Source: Rhizopus arrhizus (lineage: Eukaryota > Mucoromycota > Mucoromycetes > Mucorales > Rhizopodaceae). Taken from it: a stretch of DNA of 64,000 bases. Location: NCBI GenBank assembly GCA_024220505.1, contig JAKZZE010000015.1:868001-932000 (forward strand), read 5' to 3'. Under the pieces are notes generated by a model that was not told the origin of the DNA, ran no database searches, and saw only the letters and a list, made by a program, of their open reading frames with translations. Both the position numbers and the translations under genes were made by a program. Below are positions 35,839-47,375 of this stretch, one piece after another (within the stretch, counting starts at the first letter, position 1; every line of letters starts with the position of its first letter).

Positions 35839-36480
35839 ATGCTAAGTCATAATGGCCTTACACCTGAGCAAATCCAAGAACTGCTCAAATTCAAGTTAAA
35901 GAAAGAGAACAAAGCGATGATCATGATGATCGCCCTAAGCTCCCAAAAGAGCCTTTCAATGAAATGGAATAATCTTTCAGTATTGAGCTTAAAGTAAAAC
36001 TCAAAGAGCTTGCTAAGAACACTGCCAAATACAATGGAAGAAATGGACAGATCAAGTGCTGTCAACAAGCTGTCCCTACCAGGGTTACGCAAGTACCAAG
36101 TTAAAGCAATCCAAGCTGTGGTTGTAATCCATAAAGGGGTAGGCAGGTTCCGCACAGCAGCAAGATCAGCCACAGAGATCTACAACGATATCTTGTACAT
36201 TAACGAAGAAGGAGAACAAGAGGGAGACATGCAACAAATCTTGGAAAGAGTTAGACACCTTGACATATATGGATCTGTGACAGGAAAAAAAAACTGGATG
36301 GAGACACCAAAAGCCTCATGGTCTATGCATTTTGATTGCTTTACAGTCTCAAATGCCTCGAAGACAAGGGCATTGATGGAAAGCACTTGGCTTTCTCTCC
36401 TAACCTTGTAGGAAGATTTAACAAATCAGATACGAAGGATCCATCCTTAGGAGTGTCAGCAACAAATCCTTCGGAGGGTA
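35839..36480 (+). pseudogene. Frameshifted relic of a repeated, gag-like fungal ORF
   Basis: An ATG at 35839 opens GLTPEQIQELLKFKLKKEN, which stops at a TAA near 35996. The sense continues in a second frame (KLKELAKNTAKYN) and then in a third frame at 36037-36411 (VNKLSLPGLRKYQVKAIQAV, ERVRHLDIYGSVTG). At least two frameshifts are needed. The helical, charged character and the order of blocks are like gag-type or mobile-element-associated ORFs repeated in mucoralean genomes; this identification rests on memory of such proteins and is tentative. A reverse-transcriptase relic follows within 1 kb on the same strand. Confidence 0.4.
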
Positions 36481-36732
36481 TGACCCTAGGTCAGGAGACT
36501 TGAGAGGGGTGGAATACCGAAATCAAATCAGTCGAGGCTTTTTTTTTTTTTGAGTGGGAATATAGTCGGTGATCATGCTCATAACTACCTAGAAATCAGC
36601 AGTCGTCACGACAGTTGATAGCTTTAGCATTATCATTGTTAATATTAGAATTTCAAGAGAAAACATTAATAAAGTATTGAAAAATACAATTAAGGCAGAA
36701 AATACATATAAACTAAGAATAAGAAGATTATA

Positions 36733-37194
36733 ATGTTTTTAAAGATGGTATCCCCCCTGAGACCACCTAAATCAATTTATCCAGAATTGATAAAGAATAG
36801 CAGCACACCAATGGCTCTTACCAGGTATCAGTCAAGGATATCAGATTCAATTCCACAAGAAACCTCAACCAAGAAGATTGAAATCGTTCAACTTATCACC
36901 TATCATCCAATAAACAGCAGGCGACTTATTAAAGTAATTCTGGTTACCCCGGGGGATAGAAAAATTACCTACACTAAATGGCCAATGCATCTCATAGTTT
37001 TTCACAATCCAGGAACCGAACAAGATGCTCTCCTATATCAATTGCTGGTAACTAACGAGTATCTTCAGTGCCATCACTATAAGACGGAAGCTGTTCCCGC
37101 GTTATTACAATTGACAGAAGGGAAGGATCTGATGACTAAGATGGACCACAAGAAAGCTGATATGGCGATGCCTATCCACATTAATTTCATATAA
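36733..37194 (+). CDS. Hypothetical 153-residue ORF next to an RT relic
   Basis: An intact frame of 153 codons with ordinary amino-acid composition (RLIKVILVTPGDRKITYTKW) and no recognisable domain. It lies between the gag-like relic and a reverse-transcriptase fragment on the same strand, so it may be part of the same decayed element rather than a host gene. Codon use alone does not decide this. Confidence 0.25.
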   Translation: MFLKMVSPLRPPKSIYPELIKNSSTPMALTRYQSRISDSIPQETSTKKIEIVQLITYHPINSRRLIKVILVTPGDRKITYTKWPMHLIVFHNPGTEQDALLYQLLVTNEYLQCHHYKTEAVPALLQLTEGKDLMTKMDHKKADMAMPIHINFI

Positions 37195-37214
37195 TTCTTA
37201 TCTTCCCAACACAA

Positions 37215-37560
37215 AGAGGAGATGTTGCTCTTCAACGAAATCTCTTTATGATGCCTTTATTGGTGTTTTACTATCTAACGCATCATCCTTTCATTTCCAG
37301 ACTCCATTGGTGTCTTGCAAGATTTCATCCTTTCGCCTTTCCTTTATCCACGTTGCATCAACAGTTTTCCTTGTATCCTTCGTTCTCTCCCTGTCAGTGA
37401 TGATTCGTCTCTTTTACAGTTGGTTCTTTCCATAGATTGCTTGCTTTATACAGATGATGTAGCTCTCTTTAGTACTGCTGACTTCTTACAACTCTTATCG
37501 AATCAATATGATTTCATAGTCGATCCCTGGAATATAGACGGAAGGCGGACAAGTATATAA
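37215..37560 (+). pseudogene. Reverse-transcriptase fragment of a non-LTR retrotransposon
   Basis: The sequence carries the palm region of a LINE-type reverse transcriptase in two frames. LLSNASSFHFQTPL is followed, after a frameshift near 37305, by VLQDFILSPFLYPRCINSF. Then comes LLYTDDVALFST, with the catalytic box YTDD in place of the usual YADD. The segment ends in a stop at 37558-37560. Fewer than 120 residues survive, with no endonuclease or zinc-finger part attached. The order of the LSP block and DD box with normal spacing makes the family secure. Confidence 0.75.
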
Positions 37561-38269
37561 TCCTTACAATACCAGATGAAATGTGTAACTACATACTATA
37601 GAGTATTCAAAAAGCATACGTAATTTAAAATATCATAAAAAATATTTTGCAATTTGGATGTTAAGAATCAAAGCAAACCTTAAAGTTCTTTGTTTTTAAA
37701 AATGTTTTACCACAGAAACATCCAAAAAAAGTATTAAAGCTTCTGTTTTTTTTTAATACTTACTATCAACCCTTCTCTGTTTATTAATTTTGTAGCCTAG
37801 GACAAGCGCACTAGTCGAATGATTTAGTTAATAGAGAAGAAGTGTAAATTGCATGAGTACTTTAATATATAACTGCTATTGGTGCAACATAGATCTTAGT
37901 TATATTGAAGAAAAGCTTTGTAACTAAAGTAATACAGCAAAGGCATATTTTTTTTAACTTCAAAGGTGAAATCCATTTTTAAGAAACTTCAGCTTAAAAT
38001 ATAAAACAACCTCTGGACGTCGTGATTTGTTTATTAAGGGTAATTGCATATATGTTTTAATTTCTAAATTATTCAGTAAAAAAGAATGGATAATCTCCAG
38101 AAAATAAGTCAGATAAGAGGAGATAAAAACAAAACTTGTAAATTCGTATTAGCTTTTTTAAAATTAAAATATCTCCCATTACTTACCCAATGCTGTTCAT
38201 TCTTGTATCTTGGAATCACTTTCTTTTGTTGATATGGCTACTTTGTCTTTAAATGTTGTGCGATAAATC
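37561..38269. other. AT-rich intergenic region
   Basis: No open frame or family signal; several short A/T runs. Confidence 0.5.
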
Positions 38270-39425
38270 ATAGTTGCTTTAGCTGGTGATAATATTCCGA
38301 AGATTGATGTCTCAGTTGACGAGGCTGACATTATAATCAAAAACTATAAATCAGTCAATACGCTAATATACAGATCTAATAGCGTAAAATCAGGTAGTAT
38401 ATTGCCTATAATGATCTATTTGTAAGTAAAGCATAAAGTCGTGTACAGAAGCATTGTGTTTTTAAGAATTTGTTGAAGGCTGGAACCTATCCGTTTAAAG
38501 TTTACATCCTTCTTTATTTAGTAAGGTAAGAGAGAAAATGTCTTCACCAAAGGATGTAGCTGAGAAGATTATCTGCTCATCTAAGTATTGTAATAATATA
38601 GGTAGCAGTCGAAAGCAATTATACTGTATTATTCGTAAATTACTCCTTGGCTCCTAAGGCAAAGTACCCAGTTGCAGTTGAAGACTGTTCATTAGTTTTT
38701 CAATAGAATTTGAATGCTGAAAATGCAAATAAATTTTCTATCAATCCCAATTCTACAGCTGTCGTGGTTAATTCTGTAGGAGGAAACTTGGCAGCAAATT
38801 TAACAAGTAAATTCTTGAATATTACACGTGAAAATCGAGATTAATATGTGTACTTTGTTATAGTCCTTGCTAAGCGAGTTAGTTCAGAAAATATTGTTAA
38901 ACGTCAAATCTTGTATTAACCTGTACTTAGTGAAACAAGTGAAAGGGATTTGTATAAAGAAATCAATCTGAAATTTTATTCTTCTACCTTAGCGCTTGTG
39001 TCGAATTCTGGAATAACTACAAATCAAGCAATGAAGATAGAAAAAACACATTAGTATTTCCTATTAAAACTATTATGGATGGGCTCCATGGCCTTCCTCC
39101 AACACTTATTTTCACTGCAAACATGGATGTTTTTCGTGATGAGGGTGAAGAATATGCTCGTAAATTCACTCTTGCAGTTGTTATTGTGTCTGCCATGAAA
39201 GTCTTGCATACACTTCACATCTTCATATTGGTACCTGATTTATTTTGTGAAGAAACATACAGATTTATTGACTCTACTGTAGACTATCTTTGCAAAATTT
39301 TTGTTAAACAGATGAATGAGAAAAGATCAAACAAATCAATTCATGCTGTCTGTCAATGTGATGGCAGAAAAAATGCCTATTTACTTATGCTTCTAATTTT
39401 ATACCATTTTCCACACATGTTTTGA
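38270..39425 (+). pseudogene. Broken HSL-type alpha/beta-hydrolase (esterase/lipase) gene
   Basis: Blocks of the hormone-sensitive-lipase esterase family appear in the right order but in different frames with stops. They are IPKIDVSVDEADIIIKNYK near 38290-38350, VLFVNYSLAPKAKYPVAVED at about 38600-38690 followed by a stop, a nucleophile elbow reading VNSVGGNLAA (38770-38805), and the C-terminal LPPTLIFTANMDVFRDEGEE (39075-39425). The oxyanion HGG block is not found. In the elbow the usual G-D before Ser is replaced by V-N, and the catalytic-His region is not clear. This is a degenerate copy of a gene type often amplified in these fungi. Confidence 0.72.
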
Positions 39426-40181
39426 GAATTTCCATTGTAGAAAATTGAATCATTTGTGCATTACAAGTTTTTACAATCATCATAATTTTTTATTCAAAAC
39501 TTTTCACTAATCCATCTATCGCTTCTTTTTATTTTATATTGCAATAAGAGATTTATAGTATCTATTAATCGATCTTTCTCATGGACTGTTTGTTGAGTAG
39601 ATTAAAATTTAGAAAATCACGAACTGAGCTTGATCAAAACCACAGAATGGGATTCATTAAAGCTATTAGTTAGAAGTAATCAAAATCACAAGTTAGTGAA
39701 ATGAACACTTCAAAAAGAATATTCACTTAAATTATAATGTAAGGAGTGTAATAAACGACGAAACGTTATATGGCTAAAAATAATATACTTACATAAATCT
39801 TCTTTCTGGTAAATATATCGAAAACTAAAGGCAATAATGCAAAAAAGACTTTCGGCTTAGAAGTATAGAGAAATATATTAAATCTTTAAAATAAAGCTTA
39901 ATGCAACAATTCACATTTTGAAATTAAATTACAGACCTTTGCTTTTCTTTAAATGTAGATGAAATAACCATATTCAACAGAATATTTTAATGTAAGCTTA
40001 CAGAATAGAAGCTAGTGTATATACTTCTTTATTTTTCCTGGAGTGACTCCTCGATCTAAAGCACCCTCTTTCTAGGTGATTCCTGCTAAGATAACATGGA
40101 GCGGGATTTTAATTATTTATTGAGACAGAACAGGTCATTGCTTTAACTTCTTTTTTTTTTTTTTAACTGCGTTCTATAAAA
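39426..40181. other. AT-rich intergenic region upstream of VPS23
   Basis: No coding signal; a T run at 40151-40164 lies just before the VPS23 start, as a pyrimidine-rich leader. Confidence 0.5.
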
Positions 40182-41759
40182 ATGGATATAAAAAGCTGGT
40201 TACATACTGTACTTCAGCATGTAAGTATAACACGCAATCTAGATAAATGTGTATTTTTATATTAAATTTTCTTATTTGAAACATGTTCCTAGTACCAAGA
40301 TCCTGAAAGAACTTTTCGAGATGTAGACACAGTACTTCAAACTTATTTATCTTTGAAACCAAAGATGGATACTTATAGTAAAGTTCATAATTGTGTCTTT
40401 AGTAACTCACTATTTTCATTAACCGTCTTCTACTTTGTTTAAATTAGCTTCCAACGACGGCCATACACAATTATTATTATGTTTACACGGTACTATTCCT
40501 ATCACTTATCGTTCTATTCCATACAATATCCCTGTAGCATTTTGGGTTCCAAGAGAATACCCCAATTCATCACCTATCCCATATGTTAAACCCACAGCCA
40601 GCATGCTGATACGAGAAGGCAGACATGTTGATAAAAGTGGGCTATGTTATCATCAATATAGATCCAGCTGGTCAAGTGATCAAGTAAAAATGCATTATAT
40701 CTTTTTGTTTTCTTTCTTCTTATAACCTTGCTATAGAAACACAATCTTTTAGAGCTAGTAGCTATTTTGCAACAAGTGTTTGCACAAGAACCACCTGTTT
40801 ATACAAAACCCAATGCAGCCACACCAACTCCTCCTACAATAGGATCACCACAATTTCAAGAGTCGCTTTTAGAAAATCGAAATTCACCCACTCAACAAAG
40901 ACAAAATATGCCTTTAAGTAACCATAAGCCTCCTTCACCTTGGATGAATGAGAGTACAGCGCTCTATAATTTAAATCAAGGATTAGCGGTAAAAAAAAAA
41001 AGGAGGCAGTGAAAAGTTTTGTAGGTCACTGACATAGATCATAGTCAATGCATCTCAGCCCGAGCAGCACAACTTCCAAATCAGCCTCTCTTCCAACAAT
41101 ATCTCCTATGCCCGTTCCACATGTACCTAGCCCACCCGCACGACCCAATACAACGGATAGCTATACAATGAATAATAAAAACCTTCACGAAGCTCTTTAT
41201 AGAAAACTGACAGATAGGATACAGCAATACAATGTTTCTTTATCAGGCGAAATGGATAAATTACTCATTCAGAATCGGCAGCTGAATGAAGGAGAGGCAA
41301 TCATTGAGAAAGAATATAGGACATTAAGCGATCTAAAAGAAAGGTTACAATTCAATCAACTTGTTTTGGAGACCAGATCAAAGGAAGTTGATGACATCAT
41401 AAACAAAGTGAATGCTATGCCTGATGTACAGATAGACGAAACAATATGTGGAACCAGTGTTGTAGGAAATCAGTAAGTAGAGACGCTTTCAGGAAAGTCT
41501 CTATTTATGTTAAGCATATTTATATAGGTTATTTGAACTGGTAGCAGATGACAACGCTATATCAGACACTGTTTATTTCCTAGCAAAGGCATTAAACTCG
41601 GAGAGAATCGATTTGGCTACTTTTATGAAGGTATATTACCAATCAAATGATATTTATTCTTCTTTTTTGCTTATGCTTTTCCAGTATACGCGTATGTTAT
41701 CTAGGGAACAATTTATGAAAAGGGCATTGATAAAGAAAATTACTGCACAAATTATTTAA
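40182..41759 (+). CDS. VPS23: ESCRT-I subunit Vps23/TSG101
   Basis: Seven exons, 40182-40220, 40293-40377, 40448-40683, 40737-40988, 41045-41472, 41528-41630 and 41685-41759, give 405 residues. The N-terminal UEV domain (about 1-140) has the inactive-E2 features: the PIPYNIPVAFWVPREYP stretch and no catalytic Cys. A Pro/Ser/Gln-rich linker (140-240) and a coiled coil (about 255-325, RKLTDRIQQYNVSLSGEMDK) follow. The C-terminal steadiness box ends the protein (AISDTVYFLAKALNSERIDL through FMKRALIKKI). It recognises ubiquitinated cargo at endosomes and builds ESCRT-I for multivesicular-body sorting. The exon 4-5 junction in the low-complexity linker is the least certain. Confidence 0.92.
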
Positions 41760-42010
41760 TAAACAAGTTTGTCTTTTGATAATGCTGTATTATGGATGAA
41801 TGAATGTGTATTTTTCTCTTTAATATGAAAGTATGTGGTTAATCTAGTAAATTAGAATAACGCATATCAATGCTGCTTGTGAAGCTCAATTTCCACATAT
41901 TTCTTAATTTGGGACCGCGCACAGACGGACCAACTATTGCACCCCCCTCCCTTTCAATAAGAATAAAACGCAGCAAAAATATCAAAGACGTTTTCTTTCC
42001 TTCAGAGAAA

Positions 42011-44505
42011 ATGTTCAGACTCTTATCAAGACAACCAAAGAGAGTAACCAATTATAAACTTTTATGCCGCTCCATTTCAACTGTTAAGCAAGTTAAGCCT
42101 ACTTACATCAAATCGCCCTTGACTTCCACCACTACACCATTTCAACAGTTACAAGGAAAGCGATGGACATTTATGAATCAAAAGAGAAATGCCACAACAA
42201 CTCATGATCTATCTTACAAGCAAACACCCTTTTTGCAGTGGAAGTTATTTCCTGATTTTGAGCATTTGGTAACTCAAACAGCACCTGCCATAGCCGTTCC
42301 AGCATTTCAAAAATTAATTGAAGCTGCTAAAGCACAATTTGTTGAACTCGAAAAGACATTTGAACCCACTTGGGAAGGAACGATCGGCAAATGTAAGTGT
42401 ACTTCTGAGGAGTAAATGATCATGTGAAATTTAATAAATTACATCTTTTTTAGTGACAGAGCTTGAGGATGAAATATCTAGAGCTTACGGTATCCTTTCA
42501 CACTTGAACGGTGTCAAAAACTCTGCAGATATCCGTACCACACTAGAAAAGATTCAACCTGATTTTGTCAAGCTTGGATTAATGATGAACCAATCGTTTC
42601 CCAAGTACAAGGCTTTAGAGGAATTAAGAAATACGCCTGAGCAGTGGAACAAACTTGATAAAGTACAACAACGAATTGTTGAACACACTTTACGCGACAT
42701 GAAGCATGCAGGCATTGGATTTCCTCCTGATTCTGTGGAAAAGAAGAGATTCAATGAAATATCCGAGCGTTTGTCTTATTTATCTTTAACCTTTGGAAAC
42801 AACGTCTTGGATGCAACCAATTCTTTCAAAGAAGTTATTACAGATAAAGATCAACTTGTTGGATGCTCAGAGACATTTTTAGAAACATTGAGAAAAAATG
42901 CTGAAAGACACGGTATTAAAGAAGGTTACTGTATCACACTTGACTTTCCCATCTATGGACCATTTATGACCAACTGTAAAAATAGAGAGTTGCGCGAAAA
43001 GGTAAGGGAGAAGATGATGACAAGCGAAAAAGGAAAATGATCTAAATTTTCATTGTATAGATTTACAGAGCCAACATTACTAAAGCTTCTAGTGGAGCAG
43101 TCAATAATGAACCCATCATCAATGAAATTCTTGCATTGAAAAAAGAAAAGGCTAAATTACTGGGCTATGAAACACCTGCTGATCTTTCACTCTCTGTCAA
43201 GATGGCACAAAGCCTTCAATCAGCTGAATCCTTATTGGATAGTTTATTTGATGCTGCCTTACCTCATGCCAAGAAAGAGCTCGATGAACTTACCCAATTT
43301 GCATCAAACAAATTGGATCACCCTACTCCTTTACAGCCTTGGGATACTGGCTATGTGACTGAACAATACAGAAAGGAGCTTTTCAAGTATGATGAAGAAA
43401 CAATCTCTCAATACTTTGCCTTTCCAAAGGTATTGAAGGGTTTGTTTGACGTTGCCAACGAAGTGTTGGGTATTCAAGTACGTGAGCTGAGCTCTCAAGA
43501 TTTGAACGACAAAAAAATTACACGTTGGCATGAAGACGTAAAAGTGTTTGAGGTATCAGAAAAGGGTAAAACCGTTGCTTACTTTTATGGCGACTTCTAT
43601 TCTCGTCCCTCTGAGAAACGTAGTGGTGCTTGGATGGATATTGTAACAACTCGCTTCAAACATCAAGACGGACAAGTAACGTTACCTGTAGCCTACTTGA
43701 TCTGTAACCAACCTCCACCTCAATCGGATAAAGAACCTTCATTGATGAAATTCCGTGATGTGGAGACATTATTTCACGAGTTTGGTCACTGCTTACAGCA
43801 CATGATGACAACAGTAGATTATGCTCCTGCCTCTGGTATCAACGGTATTGAGTGGGACTTTGTCGAAGTGGCCTCACAGTTCATGGAGAACTTTTGCAGT
43901 GAACCTGAATGGATTCACAGACTCTCTGGACATTACAAATCAGGTGAAGCCATACCAAAAGATATGGTTTCGGCTCTTGTAAAGGGTAGAGAATTCATGA
44001 GTGGCCTCGCTACCTTGAGACAACTTCATTTTTCAAAGTTAGATTTGGCATTGCATTCTCGCTTTACGCCTCCAACTTCTGATGGCGACCTCACTATTTT
44101 CGACGTAGATGCAAAGATTGCTCAACAGACTGTGCTGACACCTCGTTTGCCTGAAGATCGATTCTTATGCAGCTTTAGTCATATTTTTGGTGGTGGCTAT
44201 AGTGCAGGTTATTACAGGTACACAGAAGAAGAAAAAAAAAAAAGGAAGTAAAGTATGATTTATAATTTTTTTTGGTAAATAGCTATAAATGGTCAGAGAC
44301 GTATTCTGCAGATGCCTATGCAGCATTCGAAGAAGCAAGAACAAAATATGGAACCAAAGGTGTTCGATCCATGGGACAACATTACCGTGACACTATACTT
44401 GCATTAGGTGGAGGAACTGCACCCAAGGATGTTTGGAGAGAGTTTAGAGGAAGAGAGAATGTAGATGTCACTGCTTTACTTCGACACTCTGGTTTATCCA
44501 AATAA
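42011..44505 (+). CDS. M3-family oligopeptidase, probably organellar (PrlC/oligopeptidase A-like)
   Basis: Four exons, 42011-42392, 42454-43001, 43061-44217 and 44283-44505, give 769 residues. The first about 60 residues are Arg/Ser/Thr-rich with almost no acids, like a mitochondrial presequence. The catalytic HEFGH lies at about 549-553, with the third zinc ligand in IEWDFVEVASQFMENF. The C-terminal GGYSAGYYSYKWSETYSADA and LRHSGL are those of oligopeptidase A and plant organellar oligopeptidase rather than of mitochondrial intermediate peptidase or thimet oligopeptidase. It likely degrades presequence and other short peptides in the matrix. An in-frame upstream ATG at 41870 exists; I chose 42011 because the presequence starts there. 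It is convergent with MDM12, 35 bases apart. Confidence 0.9.
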
Positions 44506-44540
44506 TAAAACAAAGTATTGTATAAAAAAAAGGTATATGT

Positions 44541-45696
44541 TTAATTTAGTTCTATTAATTGATAACTTGGAAACACAAGTTCATCATCCAACATCTTTCT
44601 TAACTGGTCTACAATAAACTTTTCAATCTTCCCCACATTTTTAAGAACTATATGCAAATAATGAGTTGACTATCTTTCAAGAAGAGACGGCATTACCTTG
44701 TTTTTGTCCATCACCTACGACTGACTCAATATGTACATCTCGAAGCAAACTAATACATTAAATTAAAATACGATATTCAGGAAAAAAGTTTCAATATACT
44801 TGCCTGTTTAAACCGCCATCTTTGCCTCGCGCATGATCTTCCTCTTCCAACATGGAAACACAGACTCTGTTCATACTCTGAATATAGGCAATGACAGCCG
44901 TTGCTTCAAATTCGACTGACCGAACACATAGTTGCATAGGTAAGCTCATAAACATCACGCTGGGATAGTTCATCCTTAATTCTGTCATGATTGTCATACT
45001 CATATCCCCTTTATACGATATCAGCATGTGTACCTGGAAATCCATCTCGGTCGCTTTGCTGTCCATGATGGAATTACTATTGGTTGGCAATGTGTCATCA
45101 GGCACTCGGTTAATCTCTTCATCATCGATCCAATCCTCATCCAAAAGCGACGCTGGCCGTGATGGCCAGCTAACAGCTGAGGAAGGTGGTGGTGAGGTAT
45201 GCGTTGCCATGGGTGAAAAATAGTTACTTTGATGCATATTAATAGGATGTTGTGGAGCGACAAGAGGCGAGCGGTGAAATGAATGTATCAAGTTGAATCG
45301 CTGTTGTTGTAATAGTGGAGTTCCCGTTAAAGAAGGCTTTGCCATGTGTTGATATGTGTAAAAGGAACCGTTCTCTGAAAAGTAATCTTCACTGGGTGCA
45401 AGTGAAGAAGCTCGAGATAAGCGATGGCTAGGTTGGTTGCTTGGGGAGGCTCTTGCTGATGATGCGTTGATTTCTTCATCGTCTTGCTGATCCTCTTGTT
45501 CATAAAATTCAGGAAAGGGGTCAGTAATGTTGGTTATTTCTATTTGTGGAGCCTCATTTCCCCATTCAAATGCAGTAATTTCAATGTCACCAATAAATGA
45601 AGGTTTTGTTATGCGTTGAAAGTGTTTGTTTAAAAAATCTTTTACGTGGGTCGCTAATTCACTGTCAAGCTTTTGCCAATCGAGATCTACAGACAT
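44541..45696 (-). CDS. MDM12: ERMES complex subunit Mdm12
   Basis: Three minus-strand exons, 45696-44804, 44749-44697 and 44647-44541, give 350 residues. The start MSVDLDWQKLD and the EITAFEWGNEAPQIEITNIT block open the SMP lipid-binding domain. The domain is split by a long Ser/Pro-rich insert (about 75-205) and resumes with MDFQVHMLISYKGDMSMTIM and SVEFEATAVIAYI. It ends in VLKNVGKIEKFIVDQLRKML. Mdm12 tethers mitochondria to the ER with Mmm1, Mdm34 and Mdm10 and passes phospholipids. The first intron has a GC donor (AG|GCAAGT). Only this junction keeps frame and yields NSLLRDVHIES; a GT two codons later would not. The next gene is the convergent M3 peptidase. Confidence 0.92.
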
Positions 45697-46554
45697 TTTT
45701 AATATTTTATAGAGAAAAAAGAGAGGCGCACAAGTGACTGTGGCCCATGCACTCAAACTCCACATGTAGACATGCAAAGTTCAAGATTTTATCTCCGTAT
45801 TTTTTGACAATTGCCCTTTTGTACTTTATACTATTGTTTCTCTGTATGTTTTTTGTTTTTTACATATTTATTTAAAGATGAGCTACAATATTATAAATGA
45901 AGAGTGATCAGGATGTAATCATTCTATACCTTATCAGTAATTCTTATTGTGAATATTAACTCTCTTTGAAGTATTCCAAGCGCTTTAGATAATGAAATCA
46001 AGAAACAAAAAAGACAAAGAAAATCTTAAATAATCTTTACTTTTCAAAGATAAAATAAAAAGTAGACAAGTTAAAATGAAGCATTTAATGTATTAATATA
46101 TAGTTGATTTACTACTAGAGTCTAATTTTGCATTGTTCTTTGTTCTATAATATACTCAACTTCTTTTATTAATGCTTTTCTTATTTAATGATTTTTTATT
46201 GATAGACTTCTTTTACTAATAAATATCAATCTTGCTATCTGTGAATCAAATTTGATCGTTTTCACAGTTTTTCTAAAGTTTTTTTGTGTAGCCAGTACTA
46301 ACTAAAGATCTACAGGATGTTGATTTTTTTTATTTGTTGCACGAATTTATAGTATGACTATGAAAAATACTCAACAATTAATGAAGGGAAATAAATAAAA
46401 ATAATGTAAAAACAAAGTACAAATAATAAAAGAAGGAAGAGAAAGATATTAGGATGACTTAAGATTGGCTCCCTTCGCCATCCACATCGTAATTTCATAT
46501 TTTGTATTTTAAGAATATCATCATAGCGGAACGGAAGCTTTCAAAAACATGATT
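45697..46554. other. Intergenic region upstream of MDM12
   Basis: AT-rich upstream region of MDM12, then unremarkable sequence running into the glycerol kinase relic. No open frame of interest. Confidence 0.5.
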
Positions 46555-47375
46555 CCAATGGAGCTGTTGATCTTTCCTGAAATAGTCTTTGCAACCCATT
46601 TAAGCACAGACAGAGCCCGTGTTTTCTTGCTGATAAATATCGGATTTGAGCCATTAGTATCAAAAAATGTTTTTTATTCATAGTTGAATACCAAGTCAGC
46701 CCCAATGGTCAAATTTCTTATATATTAGAAGGATCCATCAGTGTCGCTGGCTCCACTGTAAAATGGTTACGCGATAATACTAGTATCATTCACACATTTG
46801 AGGATATTGGTGCTTTAGCGTCTAAATTCAAGTTTACTGACGATGCATTCTTTATCGTTGCCTTTTCTGGACTCCTTTCTCCTTATTGGTGTGATGACGC
46901 TCGTGGCAGGTTGGTTGGATTAACTCAATCTACAGGTAAGCACTACATAATCCGTGCAACTTCGAAAATTATCTGTTTATCGACACGAACTGTTCTGAAA
47001 GCGATGAATATGGGCCGCAGCATATCGTTGAAGGCGCTGAAGGCAGATGATGGCATGTCAAATTCAGATCAATGCATGCAAATTCAGGTTGATATCTTTG
47101 GTATACCCTATCGCATCTTGACATGCGTATTAGGCGCAGCATTTGCTGCTGGATTGGTGTCAGAAATCAGGAAAGGTATTGATGACATAATGCAAAATAC
47201 AATAGAGTGTAAAGATATTTTTATTACGCATGGGATGTTGAAGGTATAATCTTTTTCTTTAAGGTAAAATATATTCGTTAGATTTTATTATCAATAGATC
47301 GAAAGAGAAAATTTTATCAATGGTAACAAGCTGTTCAAAGAAATTTAGGATGGAAAGATGTTTATACTACTGGGG
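46555..47375 (+). pseudogene. Glycerol kinase pseudogene (C-terminal half)
   Basis: Clear C-terminal FGGY-kinase blocks survive. LLINIGFEPLVSKN near 46640 ends at an in-frame TAG. After a frameshift come VEYQVSPNG and ISYILEGSISVAGSTVKWL, then FSGLLSPYWCDDARG, VGLTQST, MSNSDQCMQIQVDIFGIP and LGAAFAAGL (46684-47250). Finally a broken tail ends YQW-stop-QAVQRNLGWKDVY (47300-47365). The N-terminal half with the substrate-binding motifs is not detectable upstream. The enzyme would phosphorylate glycerol; this copy cannot. Conserved Gly-rich kinase motifs carry substitutions, e.g. DDGMSNS where family members have DGG. Confidence 0.85.

Noticed and set aside
41870..42010. Upstream in-frame ATG as the M3 oligopeptidase start
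   Set aside because: The extra 47 residues lack presequence character at the start, while 42011 begins a typical mitochondrial presequence; left as an alternative only.
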